Shown: piece after piece, positions 53,880-63,120 of the stretch
How the letters are laid out: each line of letters opens with the position of its first letter
Numbering within the stretch: position 1 is the first letter of the stretch
Origin: Massilia aurea
Lineage (GTDB): Bacteria; Pseudomonadota; Gammaproteobacteria; Burkholderiales; Burkholderiaceae_D
DNA: 64,000 nucleotides
Assembly: GCF_014200505.1 (NCBI RefSeq)
Contig: NZ_JACHBX010000002.1
Location: forward strand, 558,001 to 622,000
Direction of reading: 5' to 3'
Notes under the pieces: generated by a model
Databases searched by the model: none
What the model was told of the DNA's origin: nothing
The model's input: the letters and a program-made list of their open reading frames with translations, nothing else
Translations under genes and position numbers: made by a program

Positions 53880-55112
53880 TCACACCAGCACTTCCAGCGC
53901 CGGCGGATGGCCCAGGAACATGGCCGGGCTGGCGCTGGCGCCGTAGGCACCCGACTGGAACACGACGACCAGGTCGCCAATCCGGGCATGGCCCAGTTCC
54001 ATGCGGTCGGCCAGGATATCGAGCGGGGTGCACAGCGGACCGGTGGCCGAAGCCAGGCTGCCATCCGGCGCCATGCGGTTACCGATCGCCACCGGATAAT
54101 TCTTGCGGATGACCTGGCCCAGGTTGCCGGAGGCCGCCAGGTGGTGGTGCATGCCGCCATCCAGGACCAGAAACACCTCGCCGCGCGAGACCTTGCGGTC
54201 GATCACGCGCGCAACGTACACCCCGGCCTCGCCCACCAGGTAGCGGCCAAGCTCAAGCGCCAGGCGCGCCTCTGGCAACGCTTGCGCCAGGCGCGGCAGC
54301 CAGCCGGCCAGGTGTTCACCCAGCGGCGTCGGGTCGATCCGCGCCTCGCCCGGAAAATACGGAATCCCCAGGCCGCCGCCGATATTGAGCTGGCGCACCG
54401 TGAGCGGGCTGTCGCCAGCCAGACGCAGGGCCAGTTCGATGCTGCGCGACTGCGCTTCGATGATGGCGTCGAGGCGCAGGCTCTGGGAACCGCAATAAAT
54501 GTGGAAGCCCTGGAAATCCAGGCCCAGCGCCGCGGCCTGCTGCAGCACCTGCGGGGCCTGCTCGGCATCGATGCCGAACGGCTTGGCGCCGCCCCCCATG
54601 CGCATGCCCGAGGATTTCAGCTCGAATTCGGGATTGATGCGCAGCGCCACGCGCGGCGTGATGCCCAGCAGGTCGCCGATCCGGGCGGCATTGGCCAGCT
54701 CGTTGCCCGACTCGATGTTCAGGCACACGCCGGCGGCGATCGCCTGGCGCAATTCACCCTCGACCTTGGCCGGGCCGGCAAAGCTGATCCGGGCCGGGTC
54801 GATGCCGGTATCGAGCGCGGTCCTGAGTTCCCCACCCGAGGCCACGTCCAGCCCGTCGACCAGGCCCGCCATGTGCTGCACCAGCGCCGGCATCGGATTG
54901 GCCTTGATCGAGTAATGCAGCGCGACTGCGGGCGGCAGCACCGCCCGCAGTGTGGCGACCTGGGCACTGCAAACGCGCCGGTCGACGGCATAAAACGGCG
55001 TACGGCCGACGCGCTCGGCCAACCTGGGCAGGGGAATGCCGCCCACCTGGAGGACGTCGTCGACCACCGGGAAATGGATCTGGGGAGCGTGCTGGGGCTT
55101 CGTGCTGGTCAT
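53880..55112 (-). CDS. PLP-dependent decarboxylase, exosortase A-associated
   Basis: A 410-aa fold III PLP decarboxylase (LysA/ornithine decarboxylase-like) of the TIGR03099 type. The PLP lysine is in HYSIKANPMPAL. GFHIYCGSQ, NIGGGLGIPYF and the C-terminal GPLCTPLD and FQSGAYGASASP are present. It acts with the adjacent acyl-CoA ligase in exosortase A loci, in an unknown pathway. The acyl carrier protein and hydrolases often found with this pair are not in the window. Confidence 0.92.
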   Translation of the reverse strand: MTSTKPQHAPQIHFPVVDDVLQVGGIPLPRLAERVGRTPFYAVDRRVCSAQVATLRAVLPPAVALHYSIKANPMPALVQHMAGLVDGLDVASGGELRTALDTGIDPARISFAGPAKVEGELRQAIAAGVCLNIESGNELANAARIGDLLGITPRVALRINPEFELKSSGMRMGGGAKPFGIDAEQAPQVLQQAAALGLDFQGFHIYCGSQSLRLDAIIEAQSRSIELALRLAGDSPLTVRQLNIGGGLGIPYFPGEARIDPTPLGEHLAGWLPRLAQALPEARLALELGRYLVGEAGVYVARVIDRKVSRGEVFLVLDGGMHHHLAASGNLGQVIRKNYPVAIGNRMAPDGSLASATGPLCTPLDILADRMELGHARIGDLVVVFQSGAYGASASPAMFLGHPPALEVLV

Positions 55113-55143
55113 GGAAAGTCGCGGGGGATGTTGGATGCCGGCG

Positions 55144-56727
55144 TCAGGCGCCGGACTGGAAGGTGTGGCGCAGCAGATTGCGGTCGATCTTGCCGTTGGG
55201 GTTACGCGGCAATGCCTGCTCGCGCAGGACGATATGGGCCGGCACCATGTATGCCGGCAGCTGGCGCCGGCACTCGGCCAGCAGGCCGGCGCGGTCGACC
55301 TGCACCGTAGCAGGCACCGCCACCGCCACGATTGCCTGGCCTTGCTGCATGTCGTCGATGCCGAATACCGCGACCTCGCTCACCAGGCCGCTCGCATACA
55401 GCGCGCTCTCGACTTCGCTCGGACTGATGCGGTAGCCGGACACCTTGATCAGCTCGTCATTGCGGCCAATGAAATACAGGTAGCCGTCAGCATCACGCCG
55501 TACCGTGTCGCCCGACCACACGGCCAGCTCGGGCAGCGGCAGGCCGCTCTCCCTGCCGGGCGCCGGACGAAAGCGCTGGGCAGTGCGTGCAGGATCGTTC
55601 CAGTAGCCGAGCGACACCAGTGCGCCGCGGTGCACCAGCTCACCCGGCTCGTCGGCCTCGCACAGGGTGCCGTCGGGACGCACCACCAGCACCTCGGCGT
55701 TGGGGATGGCGCGGCCGATCGAATCGGGACGGCGCGCAAGTTCGGCGGGCGGCAGGTAGGTCGAGCGGAAGGCCTCGGTCAGGCCATACATCAGGAATAT
55801 CTCGGCGCGCGGCAGCGCCTGCCGGAGCGCCTCGACGGTCACGACCGGCATGGCGCCACCGGAATTGGTGATGAAACGCAGGGTGCAGTCGGCTGGCCAC
55901 TCCAGGCGCGCCAGTGTGATCCAGAGCGGCGGGACAGCCGCCAGGCCGGTGATGCGTTCGGCGCGCACGGCGGCGGCGATATCCTTGGGGAACAGGTAGT
56001 TCATCAGCACCACCGCTGCGCCGCGCAGGAAGGCGGTGGTGAGCTGGGACAGGCCATAGTCGAAACTCATGGGCAGCACGGCCAGCAGGCGGTCCGAAGC
56101 CTCCAGGCCGAGGTAGCCGGCCACGCTGGCGGCGCCGGCCACCATGTTCCGGTGCGACAGCACCACGCCCTTGGGCTCGCCGGTGCTGCCGGACGTATAC
56201 AGGATGGCCGCCATGTCAGTATCGATGCGGCGGTGGCCCTGCACTGGCGTGCCCGCCAGTGCTTCGAGCTGTGGCCAGCCCACGGTCGCCGGGAGCGCCG
56301 GGGGCTGCCCGGCTGACGGCACGGATGACGTCGCCCCGGTCAGCAGCAGCGTACGCAGGTCGGGGCAAGAGGCTAGCACGGGCGCCAGCAGCGCCTGGCG
56401 TTCCGGCGTCGTCACGAGCAGCCGCACATTGCAGTCGGCCAGGATATAGGCCACTTGATTCGGCTTGAGCAGTGGATTGACCGGCACGAACACACAGCCG
56501 GCGGCGGCCGCGCCGAACATGGCGACCACGTTCTCGATGCGCTTTTCCATGTACACCGCCACCCGCTCGCCCGGCCCCAGGCCGTGGGCCAGGAACAGGG
56601 CAGCAGCAGCGCGCACCTGGAGCGCCAGCGCGGCATAGGTGCAGCCCACCTCGCCATAGACCAGCGCCTCGGCGTTGGGCGTGCGCGCGGCGCTATTGAA
56701 AATGCTGTCGTGGATCAGGTAGTTCAT
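55144..56727 (-). CDS. Acyl-CoA ligase (AMP-forming), exosortase A-associated
   Basis: A 527-aa ANL-family enzyme of the TIGR03098 type. It has the AMP/P-loop ILYTSGSTGEPKGVVLSH, the A5 motif YGLTEAF, GELVHRGALVSLGYW and the C-terminal lysine motif NPNGKIDR. It activates a carboxylic acid as acyl-AMP, then passes it to CoA or a carrier. ATG 56727 begins MNYLIHDS; the longer start adds an unlikely tail. It lies 31 bases before the decarboxylase gene, with no carrier protein between. Confidence 0.92.
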   Translation of the reverse strand: MNYLIHDSIFNSAARTPNAEALVYGEVGCTYAALALQVRAAAALFLAHGLGPGERVAVYMEKRIENVVAMFGAAAAGCVFVPVNPLLKPNQVAYILADCNVRLLVTTPERQALLAPVLASCPDLRTLLLTGATSSVPSAGQPPALPATVGWPQLEALAGTPVQGHRRIDTDMAAILYTSGSTGEPKGVVLSHRNMVAGAASVAGYLGLEASDRLLAVLPMSFDYGLSQLTTAFLRGAAVVLMNYLFPKDIAAAVRAERITGLAAVPPLWITLARLEWPADCTLRFITNSGGAMPVVTVEALRQALPRAEIFLMYGLTEAFRSTYLPPAELARRPDSIGRAIPNAEVLVVRPDGTLCEADEPGELVHRGALVSLGYWNDPARTAQRFRPAPGRESGLPLPELAVWSGDTVRRDADGYLYFIGRNDELIKVSGYRISPSEVESALYASGLVSEVAVFGIDDMQQGQAIVAVAVPATVQVDRAGLLAECRRQLPAYMVPAHIVLREQALPRNPNGKIDRNLLRHTFQSGA

Positions 56728-56788
56728 CGCGATGTCATTGTGCCCGCACGGCCTGGAGATGGCGCGGCGCAACTGCCATCTTACCAGT

Positions 56789-57865
56789 TCAGGTCAGCTT
56801 CGGATCGACAAGCGACGCCTTGGCGGGCGCGCCACCTTCGCGCACATCCGGCTGCTGCGCCGGCACCTGCAGCCGCGCGGCGAGCTGGGACATGCTCATG
56901 AACTGGCCACCCAGGGTGTCCCGGAACCAGGTGCAATAGTCATGGACCGTGGCGATGAAGCGCTCCAGGTCTTCTTCGGTACGCACATAGGGCGTGTGGC
57001 CCGCTACCATCGAGGGGCTGTGGTACGTCAGCGAGAACACTTGGCAGCCGTCGCGATGCAGGCTCGACGTCAGGCGCCGCATTTCGTCGCCGCTGGCGAC
57101 TTCGGGGCTCAGGCGGATACGTTCGAGCGCCCCGCTGCGCGCCAGTAGTCCACCGAGACGCATCGTGCGCGCCCACGGTTGCTGGGCCAGCTCGTACAGC
57201 GCCGTGCCGCGCTGGCGCAGCCAGCCAGCATAGCCGGTGGTGACGGGCAGTTCCAGCAGCGTCGTGGCGCCAGTGTCGAAACGGTAGGGATGTTCATTGA
57301 AGGCACGGAAGTCCGGGCCGCCATCATCCAGGAAGGCGCTGTAGGGAACCACACTGGCGTCAATCCGGTAGCCGAGCGAGGCGATCGACTCCGCGGTGTG
57401 CGGGCCCATGCCGTAGCGGCCGGCCTTGAACGCGACCGGCGCCCGTCCGAACGACTCGGTGATGGCCGCGGTGAGGACGCGCAGCTTGTCGTATTCGAGC
57501 TGGCGCGGCAGATTACCGGCGTAGGAATTAAAGCGCGTCACCTCTTCATCATGAGGCGGCGAGACCCAGGGATGCAGGTGGGTGCCGATCTCGCAGCGGC
57601 CCGCTTCCATCAGCCTACGCAGCACCGCCACCGACGCCGGGGTGGTCGCCACCGGATAATCGATCACATAGGTGGGCACGATGCCGAGGCGGTCGAACAC
57701 GCGCTCGTGCATCAGTGGCTGGCCGGCGATCGAGGTGGTGCCGACGCTGGCGCGGTCGAATGGACCGTCCCAGGCGAACTCTTCCTCGGTGTCGATGACG
57801 ATCAGCAGGACCGGCGGTTCGCCGGCTGCGAGACGCGCCGGTACATGGTTGGTGGTGCCTAGCAT
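56789..57865 (-). CDS. NodB-like polysaccharide deacetylase family protein
   Basis: A 358-aa protein with a NodB-type fold: LLIVIDTEEEFAWD (metal Asp region), CEIGTHLHPW (His region) and FKAGRYGMG. It is unlike the TIGR03006 deacetylase at 39621-40505 and closer to the WalW-type group. No signal peptide is visible. Its ATG overlaps the ATP-grasp gene stop by seven bases, so it is made with that protein. It probably trims acetyl groups on the Eps glycan or its lipid-linked precursor. Confidence 0.85.
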   Translation of the reverse strand: MLGTTNHVPARLAAGEPPVLLIVIDTEEEFAWDGPFDRASVGTTSIAGQPLMHERVFDRLGIVPTYVIDYPVATTPASVAVLRRLMEAGRCEIGTHLHPWVSPPHDEEVTRFNSYAGNLPRQLEYDKLRVLTAAITESFGRAPVAFKAGRYGMGPHTAESIASLGYRIDASVVPYSAFLDDGGPDFRAFNEHPYRFDTGATTLLELPVTTGYAGWLRQRGTALYELAQQPWARTMRLGGLLARSGALERIRLSPEVASGDEMRRLTSSLHRDGCQVFSLTYHSPSMVAGHTPYVRTEEDLERFIATVHDYCTWFRDTLGGQFMSMSQLAARLQVPAQQPDVREGGAPAKASLVDPKLT

Positions 57866-59595
57866 GGGGAGGACTTTTGCAACAGCGGCGCCGGCGCGGC
57901 CTGGGCCAGCACGGCCAGGCAGGCGTCGATCCGCTGGTAGGTCGACAAGAAAGTGGTTTCGTCGCGGCCCTCGGGGTCGCGAATCTGGGCGTCTGCGCCC
58001 TGCGTCGGCGCCGCCTCGCCCAGCAGGTAGATGCGCTGGCGCAGCGTTGGATAGCGCGCTGCGATGGCGTCGAGGTTGATGCGGTCAAAGGCGATCACGA
58101 GGTCGGCGTTCTCCAGCAGCTCAGCGCTGGCGTGGCGCGAGCGGTGGCCTGCCATGTTCACGCCGTGGCGCGCAGCGGCGCCGATCGCGACGGCTGGCGA
58201 ACCGCGCTGGTTGCGGGGCAGCATACCGGCCGAGGAAAAGTGCAGGTTGGGGCTGAACAGCTGACTGGACTTGAGTTCGGCGTAGCTGCTGCGGTTGATA
58301 TTGCCCTGGCAGACGAACAGCACCTCGATCCTGCGTCCGTTGGCCTTTGCCACCAGTTCGGCCAGGCGCTGCTGCAGGCCGTTGCCGGCATGCTCGCGCG
58401 CTGCACCAAAGCGAGCGGTGAACAATTCGCGCAGCTCTTGCAGGCCGGGCCGCGGATCGTCCAGCACCAGGGTGTCGTTGCGCTCACGCCCCAGCAGCAC
58501 CCGGTGGAAGTTCCAGGCCCAGCCGACGCAGTGGGCAGCCAGGCGCGCCGGCTGGCGCGCCAGCCCCGCGGCGGCCGAGCGGGCCTGCCACATGTCCGGC
58601 ACCAGATTGCGGCAATAACGCCCGGCCGGATAGTCGACCGGCGCGGTCTTCTGGCCGCGCGCCAGCAGCTGGAACAGGCGATACGGAAAATCGACGCCAA
58701 TCGAGACCGGCAGTGGCAGCGAGCCCCAGGGACGTGCGTTGACCTCGATCAGGATCCAGCCGCCGCTCGCGGGGTCGATCTTGAATTCGAACATGGCCAG
58801 GCCGGTGTAGCGGCTGGCACGCACCATGCGCTCGACCGCGGCGACCCGGCCCGGGTCGAGCGGTGCGCTCTTGCGGTAATAACCGCTCCCGTTGAGTTCA
58901 TGCGCACGGTGGTGCTCGAAGGCCTGCAGCACCTCGCCCTCGTGGCACAGCACCGACACCCCGGCGCCGTAGCCGGGGAACATCTGCTCGAGCAGGATCG
59001 GGCCGGATGCGTGGTCGTGGCGCGCCAGCCAGGCTGCCAGCGCCGCGCGATCGGCCACGATACGGGTGCTGGTGCGCACGTACAACTCGGGCAAGGCATA
59101 CGACATCGGCTCCTTGACCACCACCGGCAGGCCGACGTCGGCCACGATCGAGTCGACGCTGTCACCAGGCGCCAGCAGGCGGCCACCGGCCACCGGCACG
59201 TCGCACGCTTGCGCCAGCGCGCGCGTGCGCACCTTGTCGAAGTAGATGTCGAGCGCCTCGGGCGACGGAATCGCCAGCGCGGTCAGGGTCGACAGCATGT
59301 CGCGGTGCAGGCACAGCGGCAGCAGGCCACGCTCGTCGCATGGGATCACGAGCGCGAACTGGTGCTCGCGCAGCAGCGCTTCCATGGCGTCGCGCCAGGC
59401 CTGGCCACCATCGAGGTAGTAGGGCAGGAAATGGGTAGCGTGGATGTAGCGCGAGGCCAGGGCCGGCGCGCGGAAATCGAACGGCGCCACGTGCACCTCG
59501 ATGCCCTGGCGTCCGAGCGAGCGCACCGTGGCCAGGAAGCTGCGGGTGTCATCGCCGATGACGAGCACCTTTTCACGCGTCGTAACCTGGCTCAT
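57859..59595 (-). CDS. ATP-grasp / low-molecular-weight tyrosine phosphatase fusion
   Basis: A 578-aa two-domain protein. The N-terminal part (about 1-330) is an ATP-grasp ligase: VLVIGDDTRSFLATVRSLG, then VVVKEPMSYA, LLEQMFPGYG and the metal/ATP site ILIEVNARPWGSLPL. The C-terminal part (about 420-578) is an LMW-PTP domain with the catalytic P-loop C429-QGNIN-R435-S and the general-acid loop RDPEGRDETTF. All key residues are present. It may ligate an amino acid to a sugar carboxyl and also dephosphorylate tyrosines on EpsG (both inferred). ATG 59595 overlaps the upstream glycosyltransferase stop. Confidence 0.87.
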   Translation of the reverse strand: MSQVTTREKVLVIGDDTRSFLATVRSLGRQGIEVHVAPFDFRAPALASRYIHATHFLPYYLDGGQAWRDAMEALLREHQFALVIPCDERGLLPLCLHRDMLSTLTALAIPSPEALDIYFDKVRTRALAQACDVPVAGGRLLAPGDSVDSIVADVGLPVVVKEPMSYALPELYVRTSTRIVADRAALAAWLARHDHASGPILLEQMFPGYGAGVSVLCHEGEVLQAFEHHRAHELNGSGYYRKSAPLDPGRVAAVERMVRASRYTGLAMFEFKIDPASGGWILIEVNARPWGSLPLPVSIGVDFPYRLFQLLARGQKTAPVDYPAGRYCRNLVPDMWQARSAAAGLARQPARLAAHCVGWAWNFHRVLLGRERNDTLVLDDPRPGLQELRELFTARFGAAREHAGNGLQQRLAELVAKANGRRIEVLFVCQGNINRSSYAELKSSQLFSPNLHFSSAGMLPRNQRGSPAVAIGAAARHGVNMAGHRSRHASAELLENADLVIAFDRINLDAIAARYPTLRQRIYLLGEAAPTQGADAQIRDPEGRDETTFLSTYQRIDACLAVLAQAAPAPLLQKSSPC

Positions 59596-60638
59596 GCCTG
59601 CCTCCCGCGCAACACCTGGCGCGTTGCCAGTCCCGCTGTATACATGGCCCACTTGAACGAGACCCGTGCAGCCAGCGCGCGGCGCGCGTACTGCAGGCCG
59701 AGCGCGTGCCTGCCCTGCCCCGACCAGTATTGCGACAGGCGGCGCAGGATGTCGCCTTCATAGGCCTGGCACATGGTGCGAATGGCGCTGCTACGCACTG
59801 TCATCGCGATATGCTGGGACACCAGCACCGACAGCAGCCAGCGCTCGGCCTGGGAAAAGCTGCGCGACAGGTTGTTCTGGCGTGAAGCATCGGGAACATT
59901 GTGCTGGGCCACGATATCGGGATTGAAAAACAGGGCGCGCGCAGCATCGGCAGCGCGCCAGAAGAAGTCCCGGTCTTCCTCGTATGACGTACGGGTCCAG
60001 AAGCCGCCGATCGCGGCCGTGGTGGCTTTGGAGACCGCCAGGATATTGAGCTGGGCAAAGCCGCCGGCACGCACCAGGTCGTCGATCGGCAGCAGGTAGC
60101 CGCGTGCGTGGTCGCGGCTGCGCCGCCCCACCAGCGCAGCCAGCGCCGGCAACCAGTGTGCGCGCTCGCGTGTGCCGTCATGGGTCACCGCGACCTGGTC
60201 GGCGATGTACAGGTCGACCGCCAGCCCGGCGTCGAAGACCTCCGCCATGGCCGACAGATGGCTGGCGCAGGTCCAGAAATCGTCATCGTCGCAGAAGGTG
60301 AGAATGTCGCCGCGCGCAAGCTCGATGCCGGCATTGCGCGCCTGCGACGGGCCGCTGCCGCTGCCGCCGGTGGCGCCCAGCTGGACCAGACGGAAACGGG
60401 CATCCAGCCCTTGCCAGATAGCGGCGTAGGCGGCGCGGGTGGTGGCGTCGGAAGCATCGTCGATCACGATCACTTCGAACGCGTCGAAGGCCTGTGCAAG
60501 AATGCCCGCCAGGGTTCGCTCGAGCAGGACATGGCGGTTGCGCGTCGGGACAATGACCGAGATGCGGCATGGCACCTGCGGATCAGTGCCTGACGGCGCC
60601 GGCTCGCCGGTGGTGCGGATTAGTGATTGGGGGGACAC
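59592..60638 (-). CDS. GT2 family glycosyltransferase
   Basis: A 348-aa GT-A glycosyltransferase with RISVIVPTRNRHVLLERTL, VIVIDDASD and the DxD-like LTFCDDDDFW metal site. The start is GTG 60638, six bases after GAAGG. The much longer open frame that continues upstream is a shadow of the opposing gene. It is first of the minus-strand block that continues with the ATP-grasp fusion, deacetylase, ligase and decarboxylase. Confidence 0.88.
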   Translation of the reverse strand: MSPQSLIRTTGEPAPSGTDPQVPCRISVIVPTRNRHVLLERTLAGILAQAFDAFEVIVIDDASDATTRAAYAAIWQGLDARFRLVQLGATGGSGSGPSQARNAGIELARGDILTFCDDDDFWTCASHLSAMAEVFDAGLAVDLYIADQVAVTHDGTRERAHWLPALAALVGRRSRDHARGYLLPIDDLVRAGGFAQLNILAVSKATTAAIGGFWTRTSYEEDRDFFWRAADAARALFFNPDIVAQHNVPDASRQNNLSRSFSQAERWLLSVLVSQHIAMTVRSSAIRTMCQAYEGDILRRLSQYWSGQGRHALGLQYARRALAARVSFKWAMYTAGLATRQVLRGRQA

Positions 60639-60830
60639 TCTTTGCCTTCGGGCGTAAACGGGCGGCAAGCTGCCGTAACAAAATATTGCAATCCTAACAC
60701 AAGGTGTTGCACGCTTATACGGCGCGCACAATGGTATTTTATAGGGTGACACGCGTCCGTCGAGCAGCATGGAGCATGTGAAAATACTGAGATAACCCGC
60801 GCATTCCCCGCAATCGTCTATGATTTCAGG

Positions 60831-63005
60831 ATGAAAATATCGTATTTCTTTAGCGCCACACTGCTGGCGGCAGCGCTGTGCACTGGCGCGCCAGCCATCG
60901 CTGCGCCCGAGGCTGGCATCACCTCGATACGCATCCAGAACACGGGCGAGGCCCGCTCTGACGTGCCGTTTACCTTCGGCCAGGTGTTCGAAGCCGGCCA
61001 CCTGCAGCCCGGCCAGGGCCTGGGCGGCCGCCTGGCCAGTGGCACCGTGGTGCCACTGCAAGTCGACGTCAAGGCCACCCATGGCGACGGCTCGGTGCGC
61101 CATGCGATCGTGTCGGGCGTGCTGCCAGAACTCGCATCGCGCCAGCCCGCCGGCTTGCAACTGGTCGCCGCCGCCGCGCAAGCCCCGGCGGCACGGCCGG
61201 CCGGCCCGCGCGAACTGGCTGCGACTGGCCTCGATGGCAAGGTGACGATCGTGGTCGACGGCGCGCGCTATACGGCATCGCTGGCCGAAGCACTGGCCAC
61301 AAACAAGCCGCGCCCCTGGCTGGCTGGTCCGATCGCCAGCGAATGGCTGCTCGACGCGCCGCTCAAGAACGCCAGCGGCCGGGTCCATCCCCTGCTGACC
61401 GTGCGCTTCGACGTACGCTGGTATCGCACGCTGAAAAAGCAGGCGCGCATCGACGTCGTGGTCGAGAACGCCAAAACCTTTGCGGCCGGTGCGCGCAACC
61501 TGGTGTACGACGTCGAGGTCGAGATCGCGGGTCGCCCCGCATATGCGCTGGTCGGGCTGACCCATTACCACCATGCGCGCTGGCGCCACAGCACCTGGTG
61601 GGATGCCGAACGCGCCCCCGCCCTGCACCTGCAACCGGACACCGATTACCTGATTGCCACCGGCGCCGTACCGAACTATGACCGCACGCTCAAGCCCGAC
61701 GAGCAGGCACTCGGCGCGCTGGGCAAGGGCCTCAACGCCGACACTGTCGGGCCAATGAAGATCGGTCCGCTTACCGCTTACATGCCGACTGCAGGCGGGC
61801 GCCACGATATCGGGCCCTTGCCGGGCTTTTCCGTCCTTTATCTGCTGTCGATGGATGCGCGCGCGCGCGCCGCCATGATGGCGGCGGCAGACGGATCGGG
61901 CAGCTGGTCGATCCACTATCGCGACGACAACACTGGCTACCCGGTGCGCACGGACAACGCTGCCAACAAGGGCATTTCGACCCACAACAACCTGGCGCAC
62001 CGGGGGCCGCTGCCGGTACCGCGCTGCGATAGCGCACCGGGCAGCTCGTGCAAGTCGCCGTACGGGGACGATACTTCGCACCAGCCCTCGCTGGCCTACC
62101 TGCCCTATCTGCTCACCGGCGACTATTACTATCTCGAAGAACTGCAGTTCTGGGCTGCCTCCAATCCGCTGGCCACCGATCCGGGCAACTCGGGCGACGG
62201 CCAGGGGCTGGTACGCTGGATGCAGGTGCGCGGCCAGGCATGGTCGCTGCGTACGCTCGGCCACGCCGCCTACATCACGCCCGACGCCCACCCGCTCAAG
62301 GCCTATTTCACCAAGCAGGTCGACAATAACCTGGCCTTCTATCATGCGGCCTACGTGGTCGGCAACCCGAACAAGCTTGGCCTGTACGACGGCTCCGGCC
62401 CGCGCGCGGCATCGGTCAACGGCTCGCCGCCCTGGCAGGACGACTTCCTGACCTGGAGCTTCGGCCACCTGGCCGAACTCGGCTTTGCCAAGGCGCTGCC
62501 GATCCTGCAATGGAAGGCCAGGTACGCGGTCGGGCGCATGACTGCGCCCGGTTATTGCTGGATCCAGGGCTCGGCCTACAGCCTGAAATTCCGTGAAGAC
62601 AAAGGCTTGCCCGCCTACGACACCTTCGCCCAGCTCTACCGCGAAAATTTCGACCGTGACAAGCTCACCATCGACGACAAGCCGGTCCAGCATCCGCAGG
62701 GATTGCGCTATATCGACCAGGCGTGTGGCAGCCAGGCCCAGGCCGACTGGCTGTCGGCCGCCACCGGGCAACGCTGGGAGCGGGGCCGCATGGTCGGCTA
62801 CTCCAGCTCGCCGATGGGATTCCCGGCGAATATGCAGCCGACGCTGGCCATGGCCGCGACCTACAACATCCCCAACGCCGAGCGCGCCTGGTCGGTGTTC
62901 ACGGCGCGCGCCAATCAGCCGAACTATGCCGCCGCCCCGCAATGGGCGATCGTGCCGCGCACAGCGCCGGTAGCGACAGGCAAAACACGCAATCGGGCGC
63001 GCTAG
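60831..63005 (+). CDS. Secreted protein of unknown function, RIFT-barrel-like N-terminus
   Basis: A 724-aa exported protein with signal peptide (about 1-24, ending AIAA). The N-terminal part (about 30-130) contains VPLQVDVKATHGDGSVRHAIV, reminiscent of the RIFT-barrel domain of YetA/rhamnogalacturonan lyase-like proteins. The rest is rich in Trp, Tyr and His (LTHYHHARWRHSTWWD, DNNLAFYHAAYV), suggesting a carbohydrate-active fold such as an alpha/alpha barrel. It might modify or degrade the Eps polymer outside the cell. I cannot name the family with confidence. Confidence 0.7.
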   Translation: MKISYFFSATLLAAALCTGAPAIAAPEAGITSIRIQNTGEARSDVPFTFGQVFEAGHLQPGQGLGGRLASGTVVPLQVDVKATHGDGSVRHAIVSGVLPELASRQPAGLQLVAAAAQAPAARPAGPRELAATGLDGKVTIVVDGARYTASLAEALATNKPRPWLAGPIASEWLLDAPLKNASGRVHPLLTVRFDVRWYRTLKKQARIDVVVENAKTFAAGARNLVYDVEVEIAGRPAYALVGLTHYHHARWRHSTWWDAERAPALHLQPDTDYLIATGAVPNYDRTLKPDEQALGALGKGLNADTVGPMKIGPLTAYMPTAGGRHDIGPLPGFSVLYLLSMDARARAAMMAAADGSGSWSIHYRDDNTGYPVRTDNAANKGISTHNNLAHRGPLPVPRCDSAPGSSCKSPYGDDTSHQPSLAYLPYLLTGDYYYLEELQFWAASNPLATDPGNSGDGQGLVRWMQVRGQAWSLRTLGHAAYITPDAHPLKAYFTKQVDNNLAFYHAAYVVGNPNKLGLYDGSGPRAASVNGSPPWQDDFLTWSFGHLAELGFAKALPILQWKARYAVGRMTAPGYCWIQGSAYSLKFREDKGLPAYDTFAQLYRENFDRDKLTIDDKPVQHPQGLRYIDQACGSQAQADWLSAATGQRWERGRMVGYSSSPMGFPANMQPTLAMAATYNIPNAERAWSVFTARANQPNYAAAPQWAIVPRTAPVATGKTRNRAR

Positions 63006-63054
63006 ATTGTCTGTTTGATTGTTGAAATGGAAATGTGTATGCGGAAATGCGTAC

Positions 63055-63060
63055 TATAAT
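63055..63060 (+). promoter_or_regulatory. Perfect -10 hexamer upstream of the last gene
   Basis: TATAAT lies about 60 bases before the ATG at 63121. No -35 at usual spacing is convincing (TTGAAA is 27 bases away), so this is a tentative promoter. Confidence 0.3.
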
Positions 63061-63120
63061 GTTGTGCGATTAAGCAATAACTCATTCCACTTCACTCATA
63101 CAACACAGGAGCCAGCAAGG

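Noticed and set aside
59592-62942. Minus-strand frame of 1116 codons
   Set aside because: Only the part from GTG 60638 matches a GT2 enzyme. The upstream portion is antisense to the secreted protein gene and crosses a promoter region.
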